Counted from the first letter of the stretch, positions 15,518 through 23,031 are shown. The stretch is DNA of 61,841 nt from a virus (IMGVR_UViG_3300050821_003130:1-61841), one strand, 5' to 3'. The notes: generated from the letters alone by a model not told the origin. Program-made: numbers and translations.

Positions 15518-15700
15518 TCAAGCGCTCTTTTTCTTCTTCCGCTCGGCGTCCAGTCGGTCCAGCTCGGCCAACAGGCACCGCTCCGCCCACGCCGAATCGC
15601 TCCGGTCATCCGCCTGCGCCGCCGCCGTGACGCGCTCCCGGTCGCTCGGCCGCATCGTGACCGACAGGAATGCGGTGCGGAGTTCTTTTTCGTTGCTCAC
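15518..15700 (-). CDS. RHH-like DNA-binding protein (GTG start)
   Basis: 60 residues starting at a GTG in a GTGA overlap with the upstream gene. The pattern of a beta-strand (RTAFLSVTM) followed by two helices is typical of ribbon-helix-helix proteins; the C-terminus is a lysine run. A long in-frame upstream extension overlaps two other genes in the wrong frame and is rejected. Probable regulator. Confidence 0.6.
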   Translation of the reverse strand: MSNEKELRTAFLSVTMRPSDRERVTAAAQADDRSDSAWAERCLLAELDRLDAERKKKKSA

Positions 15701-16062
15701 GTTTTGACCTCGTTGCTGGGTAATTGCGGAACGCGCGGAATGCGGCGCAGCCCGTCCTCGCCGCCGTTGTCGCGCCAGTCGGTTTGTTTTGACATCTGCA
15801 GCGCACGCAGGCAGAGCGTGGATATGCCGCTGATCTCGGTTTCCATCGCCACGCATCGCGACTTGAACACGTCGCGGCTCTCGGCGGTGCGACGGATGAT
15901 GCGGTCCTGCTGCGCGATCTTCTCGTGCGCCTTGTCGAGTTCCGACACGAGCAGCATATTCTCCGCCTCCAGCTCCTTCACGCGATTCTGAAACTCGACG
16001 TGCCGCTGGAGGAAGTCGACGACGGAGGGGTCGTGCTGGCGCGTGGTCGTGATGTCGGTCAT
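15697..16062 (-). CDS. Coiled-coil hypothetical protein
   Basis: 121 residues with a long heptad-like stretch (about 20-75, rich in Glu, Lys, Leu and Ala), predicted to form a coiled coil, and an unstructured C-terminus. Start and stop are in ATGA/GTGA overlaps. Function unknown. Confidence 0.65.
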   Translation of the reverse strand: MTDITTTRQHDPSVVDFLQRHVEFQNRVKELEAENMLLVSELDKAHEKIAQQDRIIRRTAESRDVFKSRCVAMETEISGISTLCLRALQMSKQTDWRDNGGEDGLRRIPRVPQLPSNEVKT

Positions 16063-16289
16063 TCGTGCGGCGCCTCGACACGATGGTAAAAGTGTTTTTC
16101 GGCTTGCTGGACGCATTCCTTGATCGCCGCCTTGATTTGCCAAGCACCGTATCCGTCCACGTCCTTGAACTTTTCGGACGCCTCTTTCCAGAACGCGACG
16201 GAGGCCGTCAGCGTGATCGTGGCGTTGATGCTGTCCACGCTGTCGAGTTTGAACCTCGCCGTAAGTCCGGAAAAGTACTCGTCCTTCAT
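16059..16289 (-). CDS. Hypothetical protein, 76 residues, first gene after a promoter
   Basis: Mixed alpha/beta protein (beta-rich N-terminal half, then AWQIKAAIKECVQQAEKHF helix). GGAGGA lies about 7 bases before the ATG. It is the first gene of a short coupled group and sits directly downstream of a candidate promoter. Not recognised. Confidence 0.65.
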   Translation of the reverse strand: MKDEYFSGLTARFKLDSVDSINATITLTASVAFWKEASEKFKDVDGYGAWQIKAAIKECVQQAEKHFYHRVEAPHE

Positions 16290-16317
16290 CCCAAAGTCCT
16301 CCCTAGAATGAACTGTT

Positions 16318-16345
16318 AGACTATGTGATGATTTGGTAATGTCAA
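16318..16345 (-). promoter_or_regulatory. Candidate sigma70-type promoter
   Basis: Minus-strand TTGACA (16340-16345), 16-base spacer, then TAGTCT (16318-16323), which matches the -10 consensus only in part. It would give a transcript starting just before the 16289 gene. The perfect -35 overlaps the 3' end of the Tat-signal gene. Confidence 0.5.
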
Positions 16346-16641
16346 GGCTCGATCGGCACGACCAATTGCTTGAGCATCCACGGAGACGGCCGGTAAATGC
16401 TGGCGCGCAACCCCGGCAGGAAGGCTTCTCGGGTGATCTTCGTCAATTCACCATAGAGATTTTGGCTGATGGCTTGGCGAGTAGCCTCGTATGCCGCGTC
16501 CATGCGGTCACGCAGCAAATCCTCGATCGAAATTGCCTTCACCGGCATGATCGAGGTCGCGCGCACGATCGCTGGCGCGGCGATGAATAGCGCACCAAGT
16601 CCGGCGATGAAGCCGCGTCGGGATCGGATAATCTCAGTCAC
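16342..16641 (-). CDS. Tat-signal-bearing phage protein
   Basis: 99 residues. The N-terminus RSRRGFIAGLGALFIAAPAI is a twin-arginine export signal with a hydrophobic core and an Ala-rich end. The short remainder is helical. Very similar Tat-signal proteins occur in phages of rhizobia and relatives (from memory). The exported part has no known function. Confidence 0.7.
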   Translation of the reverse strand: MTEIIRSRRGFIAGLGALFIAAPAIVRATSIMPVKAISIEDLLRDRMDAAYEATRQAISQNLYGELTKITREAFLPGLRASIYRPSPWMLKQLVVPIEP

Positions 16642-16644
16642 GAA

Positions 16645-16905
16645 TCACCTTTTGTAATAGAACGGCGGACGACCGTCGCCCGGCTTTGCCGGATGCAAAC
16701 CTGCCACTCGCTCGCACCACAGACGGGCCTCTACGCGGTCGTAATAGGCCCCACCGCGTTCGCGATTCCCCGTTGAAGCGTTGATGGCCGATGGATAGCA
16801 GGCGTAGCCGAAGTCCTCGACGAGGGCGATTACGCTGCCGTCATCGTCCACAAGTCCCTCGACTTCATCAGGCGAGTACGGATTCGGTTGCCATGTCGCG
16901 GTCAT
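16645..16905 (-). CDS. Hypothetical protein, 86 residues
   Basis: Starts with WQPNPYSPDEVEG and ends in a basic aromatic tail. The ATG at 16905 forms an ATGA overlap with the next gene upstream. Not recognised. Confidence 0.6.
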   Translation of the reverse strand: MTATWQPNPYSPDEVEGLVDDDGSVIALVEDFGYACYPSAINASTGNRERGGAYYDRVEARLWCERVAGLHPAKPGDGRPPFYYKR

Positions 16906-17090
16906 CGGGCTAGGCAGGCGAGCGTGTCCACCTGCCCCTCCGGCTTGTGCCGGCTGAGATACCGTGCCGTCGATGAACACTCCGGACAGACCGGACGATG
17001 CTCGCTAGGCTGATTGATAAAGTCCTCGGTAACTCTCTGACATAACGTCTGAGGCTCGTATTCAAGCCTTAGATGCCGATACTTACGCAT
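16902..17090 (-). CDS. Small CPEC-containing protein
   Basis: 62 residues with one CPEC pair and flanking His/Arg, a half zinc-ribbon. The ATG at 17090 has AGGACG upstream; the long in-frame extension to 17669 lies antisense-like over another gene and is Arg/Gly-rich noise. Not recognised. Confidence 0.6.
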   Translation of the reverse strand: MRKYRHLRLEYEPQTLCQRVTEDFINQPSEHRPVCPECSSTARYLSRHKPEGQVDTLACLAR

Positions 17091-17153
17091 CCCCGTCCTG
17101 CACCACACGAGGGGAAATGAATCCAGCGGGACGCGCGCGCCCATATCGGCCTC

Positions 17154-17179
17154 AAAGAAAAGCGGCCGTCTCCGACCGC
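17154..17179 (-). terminator. Intrinsic terminator after the 17228 gene
   Basis: On the minus strand GCGGTC pairs with GGCCGC (one G-U pair) around a 6-base loop, followed by TTTTCTTT. It closes transcription of the exported-type gene just upstream. Confidence 0.65.
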
Positions 17180-17227
17180 AGTTGACCCGCCCCCAGGGAA
17201 GTGCGTGAACGCGGGGCGGATAGCTGA

Positions 17228-18157
17228 TTACGCAGCAACGTTGAACGGGTCGTCGTTTGTCACACCGCCCGGCAGCGCGCGCACGGCCGCCACGAACACA
17301 GGCCAGATGGTCGCAGGATCGGCCGGCGGGGAGGCGAGCTCGGCGGCAACCTGCGCCAGCGTCCCAGCATCGCCCAGCGCCACCATCTTCTGGGCAACCG
17401 CGGCGAGCGTCTGCCCCTTGCTCACCAGCCACGAAATGAACGCCATCCCGCAGCCGATCGAGAGCGGATCCCCGTCGCTCGGCTCGGTCGTGTCCACGAA
17501 ATTCGGCATTCCGCCCTGCGCCCAATCCGGCGCGGTGGCAAAATCGGCGAGTGCGTTCTTGCCCACCACATTGGCGCACCAGCGCGACAGCGCCTCGCCG
17601 GTCGAATACCCACACAGATTGCCGTCCATGGCGCATTCCGACAGCTCGGCCTCGAACAGCGCCGAGCACCGCATCGACTGGCCGAACGCCGCGCAGACCT
17701 CGATGTTCTGCCCTGTGGCGAAGTCACAGCCCATGTGGTCGGCGCCGCCGGTCCCGTCCGTCGCACCGCCCAGCGCAAAGATGATCACGTTGACGGGCTT
17801 CGACGGCGCCCCGAAGATTGCCTCGTTCTCCGACACCACCCGGTCGGCATCCGCCAGCAAGGCGCTGGCATTTTGCATCCCGGACTGGCCGAGCGTTGGA
17901 TCGACCCACACCGTCACGGCGGAAGCCGACGTACCCACCAACTGCGAGGTCCCGGTGTAGCTCGGCCAGGCCGGTGGTTTGTGAGTAGGTGGTGGCGGAG
18001 GCGGGGCCGGCTGACCACCGCCCAGCGCCGCGATGTCGGCCCGGATGCGCTTCGCCTGCGCCTCGAGGTCGTCGGCAACACGGGCCAAATCCGCCACGGC
18101 CGGCGCGACAACCACCGCGGCGCGGTGAACCTGGTGGAACAGGCGATGGTGGGTCAT
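17228..18157 (-). CDS. Host-type hypothetical protein, peptidase-like in places
   Basis: 309 residues. A coiled stretch at the N-terminus (LARVADDLEAQAKRIRAD) and a proline-rich linker precede a C-terminal domain with ALFEAELSEC, GEALSRWCAN and ALSIGCGMAFISWL-like segments, which resemble a family of uncharacterised proteins in Bradyrhizobium and Burkholderia. A Glu-rich core could be a degenerate metalloprotease site, but no HExxH is present. The ATG at 18157 has GGAG at good spacing; a TTG two codons upstream is also possible. It ends at a clear terminator, so it behaves as the last gene of its transcript. Confidence 0.7.
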   Translation of the reverse strand: MTHHRLFHQVHRAAVVVAPAVADLARVADDLEAQAKRIRADIAALGGGQPAPPPPPPTHKPPAWPSYTGTSQLVGTSASAVTVWVDPTLGQSGMQNASALLADADRVVSENEAIFGAPSKPVNVIIFALGGATDGTGGADHMGCDFATGQNIEVCAAFGQSMRCSALFEAELSECAMDGNLCGYSTGEALSRWCANVVGKNALADFATAPDWAQGGMPNFVDTTEPSDGDPLSIGCGMAFISWLVSKGQTLAAVAQKMVALGDAGTLAQVAAELASPPADPATIWPVFVAAVRALPGGVTNDDPFNVAA

Positions 18158-18360
18158 CGACAATCTCCATGATTGCCGGGCATCTGAGCGCGCCGACGTG
18201 GGTCATTCCACGCGCGGTCCTCGTCCATAAAAACCGCCGAGTGCGTCATCGCTCGATCGCGAATCGCTCGGTACGTTCCCGAGTAACGCCAGCCACATTC
18301 GCAGCCCACGACGTGGTTTCTGGCGTCGCTGCCTTCCTTGAATTGCATTCGATGGTTCAT
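18154..18360 (-). CDS. Hypothetical protein, 68 residues
   Basis: Contains VVGCECGWRYSGTYRAI, a short CxC/GW motif seen in small phage proteins that may bind zinc or nucleic acid. Both start and stop lie in ATGA overlaps. Longer in-frame starts are Arg-rich and not supported. Confidence 0.6.
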   Translation of the reverse strand: MNHRMQFKEGSDARNHVVGCECGWRYSGTYRAIRDRAMTHSAVFMDEDRAWNDPRRRAQMPGNHGDCR

Positions 18361-18542
18361 TTGTGTGGCTCCACAACATACGCCGCACAGGCAGGATGCC
18401 CGTCCGACCGGAATACGCCCACGTAGCCCTCGGGACACGCGCCTGCCGTGCCGTGGTGGTTCACGCCGATAACCCATGCCGCAAAGCACGAGAAGGCGAG
18501 CAGGCAGAGGCCGCCGACCAACTGAATGCTTGGCACGCCCAT
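18357..18542 (-). CDS. Single-span membrane protein with cysteine-bearing tail
   Basis: 61 residues: one hydrophobic helix (LVGGLCLLAFSCFAAWVIG) then a tail with two cysteines (GACPEGYVG and HPACAAY), probably periplasmic. The start at 18542 overlaps the TGA of a 22-codon gene (TGATG). Function unknown. Confidence 0.62.
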   Translation of the reverse strand: MGVPSIQLVGGLCLLAFSCFAAWVIGVNHHGTAGACPEGYVGVFRSDGHPACAAYVVEPHK

Positions 18543-18610
18543 CACTCCCGCTCCCGCCGCTGAACCAGCCCCGCTACCCACGCGAAAAACCGATTGAACA
18601 GCGACCACAT
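18542..18610 (-). CDS. 22-residue Trp/Phe-rich microprotein
   Basis: A tiny frame preceded by GGGAGG at 6-base spacing, with its stop overlapping the next start. The peptide has FNRFFAWVAGL and a basic tail (QRRERE), so it could lie along or in the membrane. It is the first gene of this leftward group. The strong ribosome binding site and tight overlap are the main support. Confidence 0.55.
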   Translation of the reverse strand: MWSLFNRFFAWVAGLVQRRERE

Positions 18611-18701
18611 CGGAAACCTCCCGCGCCCCGCAGCAGCCCGCCAGCCAACCCGCCGGGGGGCAGCGTGACCAACAGGCCGCCGCGGAACGGAGGTGCATAG
18701 C

Positions 18702-18854
18702 ATGGGGGATGTGGCTTCACAAGTCCTCACAAACAAAAATCAACCTCCAGGATTGACGACCGGCGAACCTGCGCCAAAGGCCGGACCATCGAAAGCAAGG
18801 CTGCTGTCGCGATGTACTCCGGCGTGGAGAACAGAGCAGCGCAAATTCGGCTAA
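18702..18854 (+). CDS. Possible 50-residue protein at the divergent junction
   Basis: A frame with GGAGG nine bases before its ATG, running rightward into the next gene in a different frame. Proline- and lysine-rich, no known domain. It could be a real leader gene, or the remains of the N-terminus of the following host-type gene after a frameshift. Low certainty. Confidence 0.35.
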   Translation: MGDVASQVLTNKNQPPGLTTGEPAPKAGPSKARLLSRCTPAWRTEQRKFG

Positions 18855-19345
18855 TAAAATCGGCCGCTAAGGCTACCGTTACAGCCGAGCATTTCGAGGT
18901 TTTCTCTCTTCTGTTTTCGCTGGTCCTAAAGCCGGCGATGACTGAGCGCGACAAGATGGCCCATTGGACGTGGGGATACAGCGACGAATTGCCCGACGCC
19001 TTGCTGATCTCCGAACCGGAATATACGCTCGAAAGCTTGATGCACGTACTGGAATTCTTCCCCGGGATCGAGAGCGCATCAGTTAAGCAGGACTTCGATA
19101 GGATTTTCGTCGTCCGCGACGGTGACCTAGATGCCACTATCCAACGCAGCACAACTGCAAAAAATTACCTCAGGCTGGCGATGGGGACTGTGTGGGATCA
19201 CAATCCGCCTCTAAGGCGCGCTGAATACCTCCAGCAGCTATCAGACGTGCCTCCGATTCGTGAAGGCTTGGAACGCCTGAACGCCCGTCGTAAAAGAAAT
19301 GAAGCAACTCAGCCACCAATCCCTCCACAAGAGCCGAGCGATTGA
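18812..19345 (+). CDS. Host-type hypothetical protein, probably N-terminally truncated
   Basis: 177 residues. The body (AHWTWGYSDELPDALL, then a VVRDGDLD segment and a late TVWDHNP) resembles a family of uncharacterised chromosomal proteins in Bradyrhizobium, from memory. Members of that family are longer at the N-terminus. Here the frame stays open upstream of the ATG at 18812 without a good start, and no ribosome binding site is visible. It may be a captured and decaying host gene rather than a working phage gene. Confidence 0.5.
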   Translation: MYSGVENRAAQIRLIKSAAKATVTAEHFEVFSLLFSLVLKPAMTERDKMAHWTWGYSDELPDALLISEPEYTLESLMHVLEFFPGIESASVKQDFDRIFVVRDGDLDATIQRSTTAKNYLRLAMGTVWDHNPPLRRAEYLQQLSDVPPIREGLERLNARRKRNEATQPPIPPQEPSD

Positions 19346-19873
19346 TTTCTAAGATTTCATTTTGCGCTTGCGCCATTTTAGAAACCTCTTCGCTTTCTGC
19401 TACCGTGCACAAGGCGGGTGCGCCACCACAGGCCACGGGCCGCCATACCGACGCGCATCCCGCGCCTCATCCCATGGGTCAACCCCAGGAAGCCCAAAGT
19501 AAATTCCGCCCGTCTCAACAAACAGTGCTGCGATCATTCCAGTAAGCTAACACAATCTGTGACGTAGGAAAGGGGTTTTTGAAATGGGGGCCAGGAGAGA
19601 GACCTCCCCACGAATCACCCGACGATTGGGCCGTCGAGGTCGCGGAAACCTGTTACCGAACGGTTCCGTGCGAAAATCTCTCTGCCGCCGAGGGGGTCCG
19701 CCTGGCACCCTCGCGTGCGGCTCTGGGTGCTGCATTTCAGCAGGCAAACCGGGCATTTTGAGCAAATACCAACACCTATGAGCGTCTCACAGAAATACGC
19801 TCTTGTAAGAGCATATCAAAACGACCCTCCAGGACGGCTTGCCGAGCCCCGTAGTGCCCGATAAATCAGGGAT
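19346..19873. other. Largely non-coding 0.5 kb stretch
   Basis: No frame here has convincing start, composition and ribosome binding site. Two weak 60-residue-range frames overlap each other at 19.55-19.77 kb. A near-perfect inverted repeat GCTCTT-GT-AAGAGC (19799-19812) lies about 60 bases before the 19874 gene and could be an operator. No promoter with both good hexamers was found. Confidence 0.5.
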
Positions 19874-20278
19874 ATGTTGCAAACCTCCGAGCCCCGCAAG
19901 CTCACCGGCATTGCGCTGAGATTGCACACGCAGGCTTTAAAGCGCTGTCTGGTGCCAATCTCCGCCTCTGTCCCTCGTAGCGACTTGGCCACGCGGGTCA
20001 TCCGGTGCCTGTTTCCTTGGACTGTTCACACCTACCCTGGCCCGATCCGCGGGTTGCTGACGGTGCTTGGCCATCGGATCACGTGGGCCTCGGTGCGTCA
20101 CTGGCAGGCTGAGCGTCGGCCTATCCCGCCGTGGGCTCGAGCGGTGCTGGCGGACTATCTGCGGTCGCGGGCTGCGGTGGCGCTGGAGTTGGCTGCTGAG
20201 CTTGAGGCTGAACCGGAGCGGAAGGCTGGCAATCGGGCGAGGCCGAACGATCCACCGGCACCTGAGCAAGGCGGTTGA
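19874..20278 (+). CDS. Putative HTH-type regulator
   Basis: 134 residues. The central LTVLGHRITWASVRHWQ-like stretch followed by PIPPWARAVLADYL resembles a helix-turn-helix in which the recognition helix pairs with a Trp-rich scaffold, as in some phage repressor-like proteins. The C-terminus is an Ala/Glu-rich helix. No CI-like domain was recognised anywhere in this genome, so this is one candidate for the main switch protein. The start is uncertain: AGGGAT is very close to the ATG. Confidence 0.5.
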   Translation: MLQTSEPRKLTGIALRLHTQALKRCLVPISASVPRSDLATRVIRCLFPWTVHTYPGPIRGLLTVLGHRITWASVRHWQAERRPIPPWARAVLADYLRSRAAVALELAAELEAEPERKAGNRARPNDPPAPEQGG

Positions 20279-20419
20279 TGCCGCGTCGCTCTTCGCTCCT
20301 TAGCGGTTCGGCAAGGAGCATTTTGCGGGATTGCGTGTTGAAAGGCACAGTAAGAGGCCGTGCGCGCACGCGAGGGAGCCATATTTTTATTTCAGTTGTC
20401 AACAGGCACTTTGTAAGCA

Positions 20420-20435
20420 GTTGATATTAATCAAC
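20420..20435. promoter_or_regulatory. Inverted repeat, possible operator
   Basis: Perfect 6-base arms GTTGAT and ATCAAC around ATTA, in the AT-rich stretch before the HTH gene. Placed to bind a regulator encoded on either side. Confidence 0.4.
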
Positions 20436-20505
20436 TATTTTAACGATGGTTTCAGCCGTAACCATGCAAAACGTGATAACTGTTGACACCTTGTTTGCAT
20501 AACTA

Positions 20506-20535
20506 TTGACATCCTGTTTAGGTAGTCGCTATTGA
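20506..20535 (+). promoter_or_regulatory. Promoter candidate for a leaderless transcript
   Basis: TTGACA (20506-20511), 18-base spacer, TATTGA (20530-20535). The expected start point falls on or next to the ATG at 20542, and no ribosome binding site precedes that ATG, which fits leaderless translation. A second TTGACA-x2-TGTTT-like copy lies 23 bases upstream (20483-20488), so this may also be a direct-repeat operator. Confidence 0.5.
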
Positions 20536-20541
20536 AACCAA

Positions 20542-20892
20542 ATGGGTCTGCGCGGTCCACCTGCGAATTCGTTGCGCGATTACGTGATTGTTCTCTACCG
20601 GCGCGGCCAGCTCGCCACGCTGCATGAGGGCGCGCTGATTGCTGGCGTTTCGCGCTCTCGCGTTCACGCGTGGCTTCGCGTCGAAGGCATAAATTGGGTC
20701 AGGCAACGGCAAAGTTTCGTGGCGATGCATATGGCGCACGCCAGTTTGCCACTTGAGCGGCGCAAGGGGTCACATCTGAAAAAGAAGGCACGAGCCGAAT
20801 CAGCGAAAGCAGAATGGAATAGGCGGCACAAAGCGAAGGAAAACGGCAATGAACCGACCGGAGCGCGTAGCGAAGATCCGCCAGCCGATTGA
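20542..20892 (+). CDS. HTH DNA-binding protein, probable early regulator
   Basis: 116 residues; LATLHEGALIAGVSRSRVHAWLR is a helix-turn-helix of the Trp-repressor/homeodomain-like type, followed by a long Lys/Arg/Ala-rich tail. It heads the rightward group that encodes the PC4-like protein and membrane proteins. A leaderless start is likely. Confidence 0.65.
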   Translation: MGLRGPPANSLRDYVIVLYRRGQLATLHEGALIAGVSRSRVHAWLRVEGINWVRQRQSFVAMHMAHASLPLERRKGSHLKKKARAESAKAEWNRRHKAKENGNEPTGARSEDPPAD

Positions 20893-21133
20893 GATCGCCC
20901 GCTGGGACAAGAACCGCGACGGCGAGCAGTTTGTCGTGACGCTCTCGAGCTATGAGGGTTACGACATGCTTTCGTTTCGCGTTTGGTTCGAGGGCAAGGA
21001 CGGCGAGATGCGTCCGACCAAGAAGGGGATCGCGTTCAGCGAACGGCATTTGCCCGCGCTCTTCGCCGCGCTCCGTGATGCCTACAAAGCCGCAAAGGCT
21101 GCCGGGCTCAGTGTGGACCCGAATACGCAATAA
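20849..21133 (+). CDS. PC4/p15-like single-stranded-DNA-binding protein
   Basis: 94 residues resembling the transcriptional coactivator PC4 family: a strand-rich VVTLSSYEGYDMLSFRVWF region followed by RPTKKGIAF, the conserved PTKKG turn, and a final helix (LPALFAALRDAY). These proteins bind single-stranded DNA as dimers. AGGA precedes the ATG. It overlaps the HTH gene by 44 bases and may assist phage transcription or replication. Confidence 0.75.
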   Translation: MNRPERVAKIRQPIEIARWDKNRDGEQFVVTLSSYEGYDMLSFRVWFEGKDGEMRPTKKGIAFSERHLPALFAALRDAYKAAKAAGLSVDPNTQ

Positions 21134-21174
21134 TATTTCTCACATTTCCCCACAACACATGTTGACACGCACAC

Positions 21175-21208
21175 GCCGTTGTGAGACAAGAGCGTATCGG
21201 ACAACGGC
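21175..21208 (+). promoter_or_regulatory. Inverted repeat in the leader of the 21225 gene
   Basis: GCCGTTGT and ACAACGGC, perfect 8-base arms 18 bases apart, just before an AGGAG ribosome binding site. A TTGACA lies at 21162-21167. It could be an operator or a 5'-UTR hairpin affecting translation. Confidence 0.45.
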
Positions 21209-21224
21209 AACAGGAGACACGACA

Positions 21225-21392
21225 ATGACTGAAAATCAGTTAGAAGCCTATAGGCTGATGCATAAGGCGTTGGGTAAGGCGCTCGATGAAATCCACAATC
21301 CAGGATTCAATCGCGTGGTTGGCTTAGACATCGTTGAGCACATTGAAGCGGTTCGCAAACAGGCTGAGCAAGTCGCTCCAGAGGATTTTTGA
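21225..21392 (+). CDS. Hypothetical protein, 55 residues
   Basis: Helical, acidic protein (YRLMHKALGKALDEI) with AGGAG eight bases before its ATG. Not recognised. Confidence 0.6.
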   Translation: MTENQLEAYRLMHKALGKALDEIHNPGFNRVVGLDIVEHIEAVRKQAEQVAPEDF

Positions 21393-21395
21393 GCC

Positions 21396-21500
21396 ATGAC
21401 CCGCCTCGCTCCGATCGTGCTCGGCACTGCGCTCGTCGCCGGCGTGGCGTTCCTGGTGTACGCTTGGTCCTCGATCCTGCTGCTGGCGATGCCCGTCTAG
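21396..21500 (+). CDS. Single-span membrane microprotein, 34 residues
   Basis: Almost entirely a hydrophobic helix (VLGTALVAGVAFLVYAW) with a short charged start. The ATG follows the previous stop by three bases and AGGA lies upstream. Possible small holin-like or regulatory membrane peptide; function unknown. Confidence 0.5.
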   Translation: MTRLAPIVLGTALVAGVAFLVYAWSSILLLAMPV

Positions 21501-21561
21501 TCGCCCACCCGGCTACCGTGCTACATGACGAGGGCGCCCCGGTCGCGGGCGCCTTTCTCGT

Positions 21562-22188
21562 ATGGGCATGGGGGATTGGACATTGGCTGGTCAAACGCCG
21601 GAAGCTGCGCCCAGGGGCTATGTATCGGGCGGCGGGCTGGTCCCGGTCCCTGATCCAACGGCGCTCACAACGGCGCAATTGCTGCGCGAGATCGCGAATA
21701 CGCGCGAGATCATTGAAACGCGAATCACTGGCATGGACCGCGCGATCGAGCTCCTGCAGAAGATGAACGATGGCTATCCTGCGCTGATGGACGCAAAGGT
21801 CGGAAAGCTCCAAGAGGTCCATGAGGAGAAGTTCAACAGTATCGCCATACAATTTGCGGAGCGGGACAAGCGCACCGAACAGCTGTCTCTGGCCGACAAG
21901 ACCGCCATCGCTGCTGCGCTTCAAGCGCAGAAGGAGGCCGCCGGCGCCCAGAACGAGAGCAACACAGCGGCAAACGTCAAGACCGAAACCAACTTCGCCA
22001 AACTGATCGAACAGGGGCAAACGCTCCTGCTCGAGGTGCGGCGCAACACCGAGGCGCAGATCAACGACCTCAAATCCCGCCTGGACAAGGGTGAGGGGCA
22101 CAGCAGGGGGCTAGGCGACGGCTGGGCCTACCTGCTTGCGGCGGCGAGCTTGGCATTGCTTGCGGGAGACCTTTTCCTGAAGCACTAG
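21562..22188 (+). CDS. Coiled-coil protein with C-terminal membrane anchor
   Basis: 208 residues: a Pro-rich start, then about 130 residues of heptad-like helix (REIANTREIIETRI onward), and a hydrophobic C-terminus (AYLLAAASLALLAG) that should anchor it in the inner membrane. Similar tail-anchored coiled coils occur in many phages near lysis or exclusion genes. No ribosome binding site is obvious. Confidence 0.65.
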   Translation: MGMGDWTLAGQTPEAAPRGYVSGGGLVPVPDPTALTTAQLLREIANTREIIETRITGMDRAIELLQKMNDGYPALMDAKVGKLQEVHEEKFNSIAIQFAERDKRTEQLSLADKTAIAAALQAQKEAAGAQNESNTAANVKTETNFAKLIEQGQTLLLEVRRNTEAQINDLKSRLDKGEGHSRGLGDGWAYLLAAASLALLAGDLFLKH

Positions 22189-22205
22189 CGGGTGGCGGGG
22201 GCGCC

Positions 22206-22394
22206 ATGGACTACAAGCCGAATCAGCGCGTTTTCTACGTGCACCATTACGCGGGCCGCACCGCGAACCTTCCCGGCACGATCGTCGAGTCCGGATTGCG
22301 CGAGGGCACATGGCGCGTGCGGCTGGACAACCACAATCTGACGATCACGGCCGCCGATGGTGACCTTATCCCCATGAACGAGCGTGACTATTGA
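22206..22394 (+). CDS. SH3/KOW-like small protein
   Basis: 62 residues: QRVFYVHHYAGRT, then a GTIVESG turn and a WRVRLDNH strand, a small beta-barrel layout like SH3 or KOW folds. Probably binds RNA, DNA or protein. Not assigned. Confidence 0.55.
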   Translation: MDYKPNQRVFYVHHYAGRTANLPGTIVESGLREGTWRVRLDNHNLTITAADGDLIPMNERDY

Positions 22395-22481
22395 TGCTTG
22401 TGGAACTTTACCGCTCGCGCATTCGTTGAGGGTGCGGATTACGCCGCGCCGCGGGCGCGACAGTCGACTGGAGCTTCCGCC

Positions 22482-22706
22482 ATGATCCCCCTCGCCATTG
22501 GAATCCTGTGGCTGCTGATCGGCGTTATCGTGCTGCTCGGCATCGTGTGGCTGGCGCTTTACATCGTCAAGCTGTTCGTGCCGGTCCCGGACAAGATCGA
22601 GCTGGCAATCTGGTGCATCGTATTGATTTTATGCCTGATCGGCGCTCTTACGCTGCTCGCGGGCGGCGGCTCGGTAAGCTCAATCCATCCAAGCTTGCTG
22701 CATTGA
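22482..22706 (+). CDS. Two-span membrane protein
   Basis: 74 residues with two long hydrophobic segments. GGAG sits nine bases before the ATG at 22482; an upstream in-frame ATG at 22398 adds a polar stretch without support. Similar short two-span proteins are common in phages; holin activity is one possibility. Confidence 0.6.
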   Translation: MIPLAIGILWLLIGVIVLLGIVWLALYIVKLFVPVPDKIELAIWCIVLILCLIGALTLLAGGGSVSSIHPSLLH

Positions 22707-22963
22707 CGCCGGACGACCTCGATCCCGATTGGGTCATCCCGTTTCTCGTGTTCATCGCCGCCGTCGCGGCCGGTCAGGAATTGTCGCAGATCATGGTTCC
22801 CAAGCGCAAACTGCCTTGGCAGCACCAGCCGCACCACCAGCCGCACCACCAGCCGCACCACCAGCCGCCAAAACTCAGCGGCGCGATGTTTTCGATCATC
22901 ATCGTGGCCCTGATCGTCGGCGGGCTGCTGATCGCCCGCGCCTTCGATGTTGTTGCGCCATGA
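22703..22963 (+). CDS. Two-span membrane protein with HHQP repeat linker (TTG start)
   Basis: 86 residues from a TTG in a TTGA overlap with the previous stop. Two hydrophobic segments flank a polar linker with about four copies of HHQP. A longer frame from 22508 has no good start and overlaps the previous gene. The His-rich linker could bind metal. Confidence 0.5.
   Translation: MTPDDLDPDWVIPFLVFIAAVAAGQELSQIMVPKRKLPWQHQPHHQPHHQPHHQPPKLSGAMFSIIIVALIVGGLLIARAFDVVAP
22823..22869 (+). repeat. 12-base tandem repeat encoding HHQP
   Basis: Three exact copies of CACCAGCCGCAC and a partial fourth, in frame within the membrane protein gene. Unit length is a multiple of three, so copy-number changes keep the frame. 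Confidence 0.85.
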
Positions 22964-23031
22964 TGACGCAAGCCTAGTAATTCATTCCTATCCCATGTTA
23001 CCGTGTGGCTTGGAAGTCACAGGGGGCATGG

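Noticed and set aside
16902-17669. 255-residue extended frame of the 62-residue protein
   Set aside because: The extension is Arg/Gly-rich and overlaps the 17228 gene; the short form has the ATGA overlap and a ribosome binding site.
19170-19376. Minus-strand frame (68 residues) opposite the end of the 18812 gene
   Set aside because: A weak GAGG lies before its ATG, but it is antisense to a frame with better family character. Left as a possibility only.
19547-19765. Overlapping short frames on both strands at 19.55-19.77 kb
   Set aside because: No consistent ribosome binding site or composition; they contradict each other.
22508-22963. Longer frame of the HHQP membrane protein
   Set aside because: No start codon with a ribosome binding site and overlaps a well-supported membrane protein gene; the TTGA-coupled short form is favoured.
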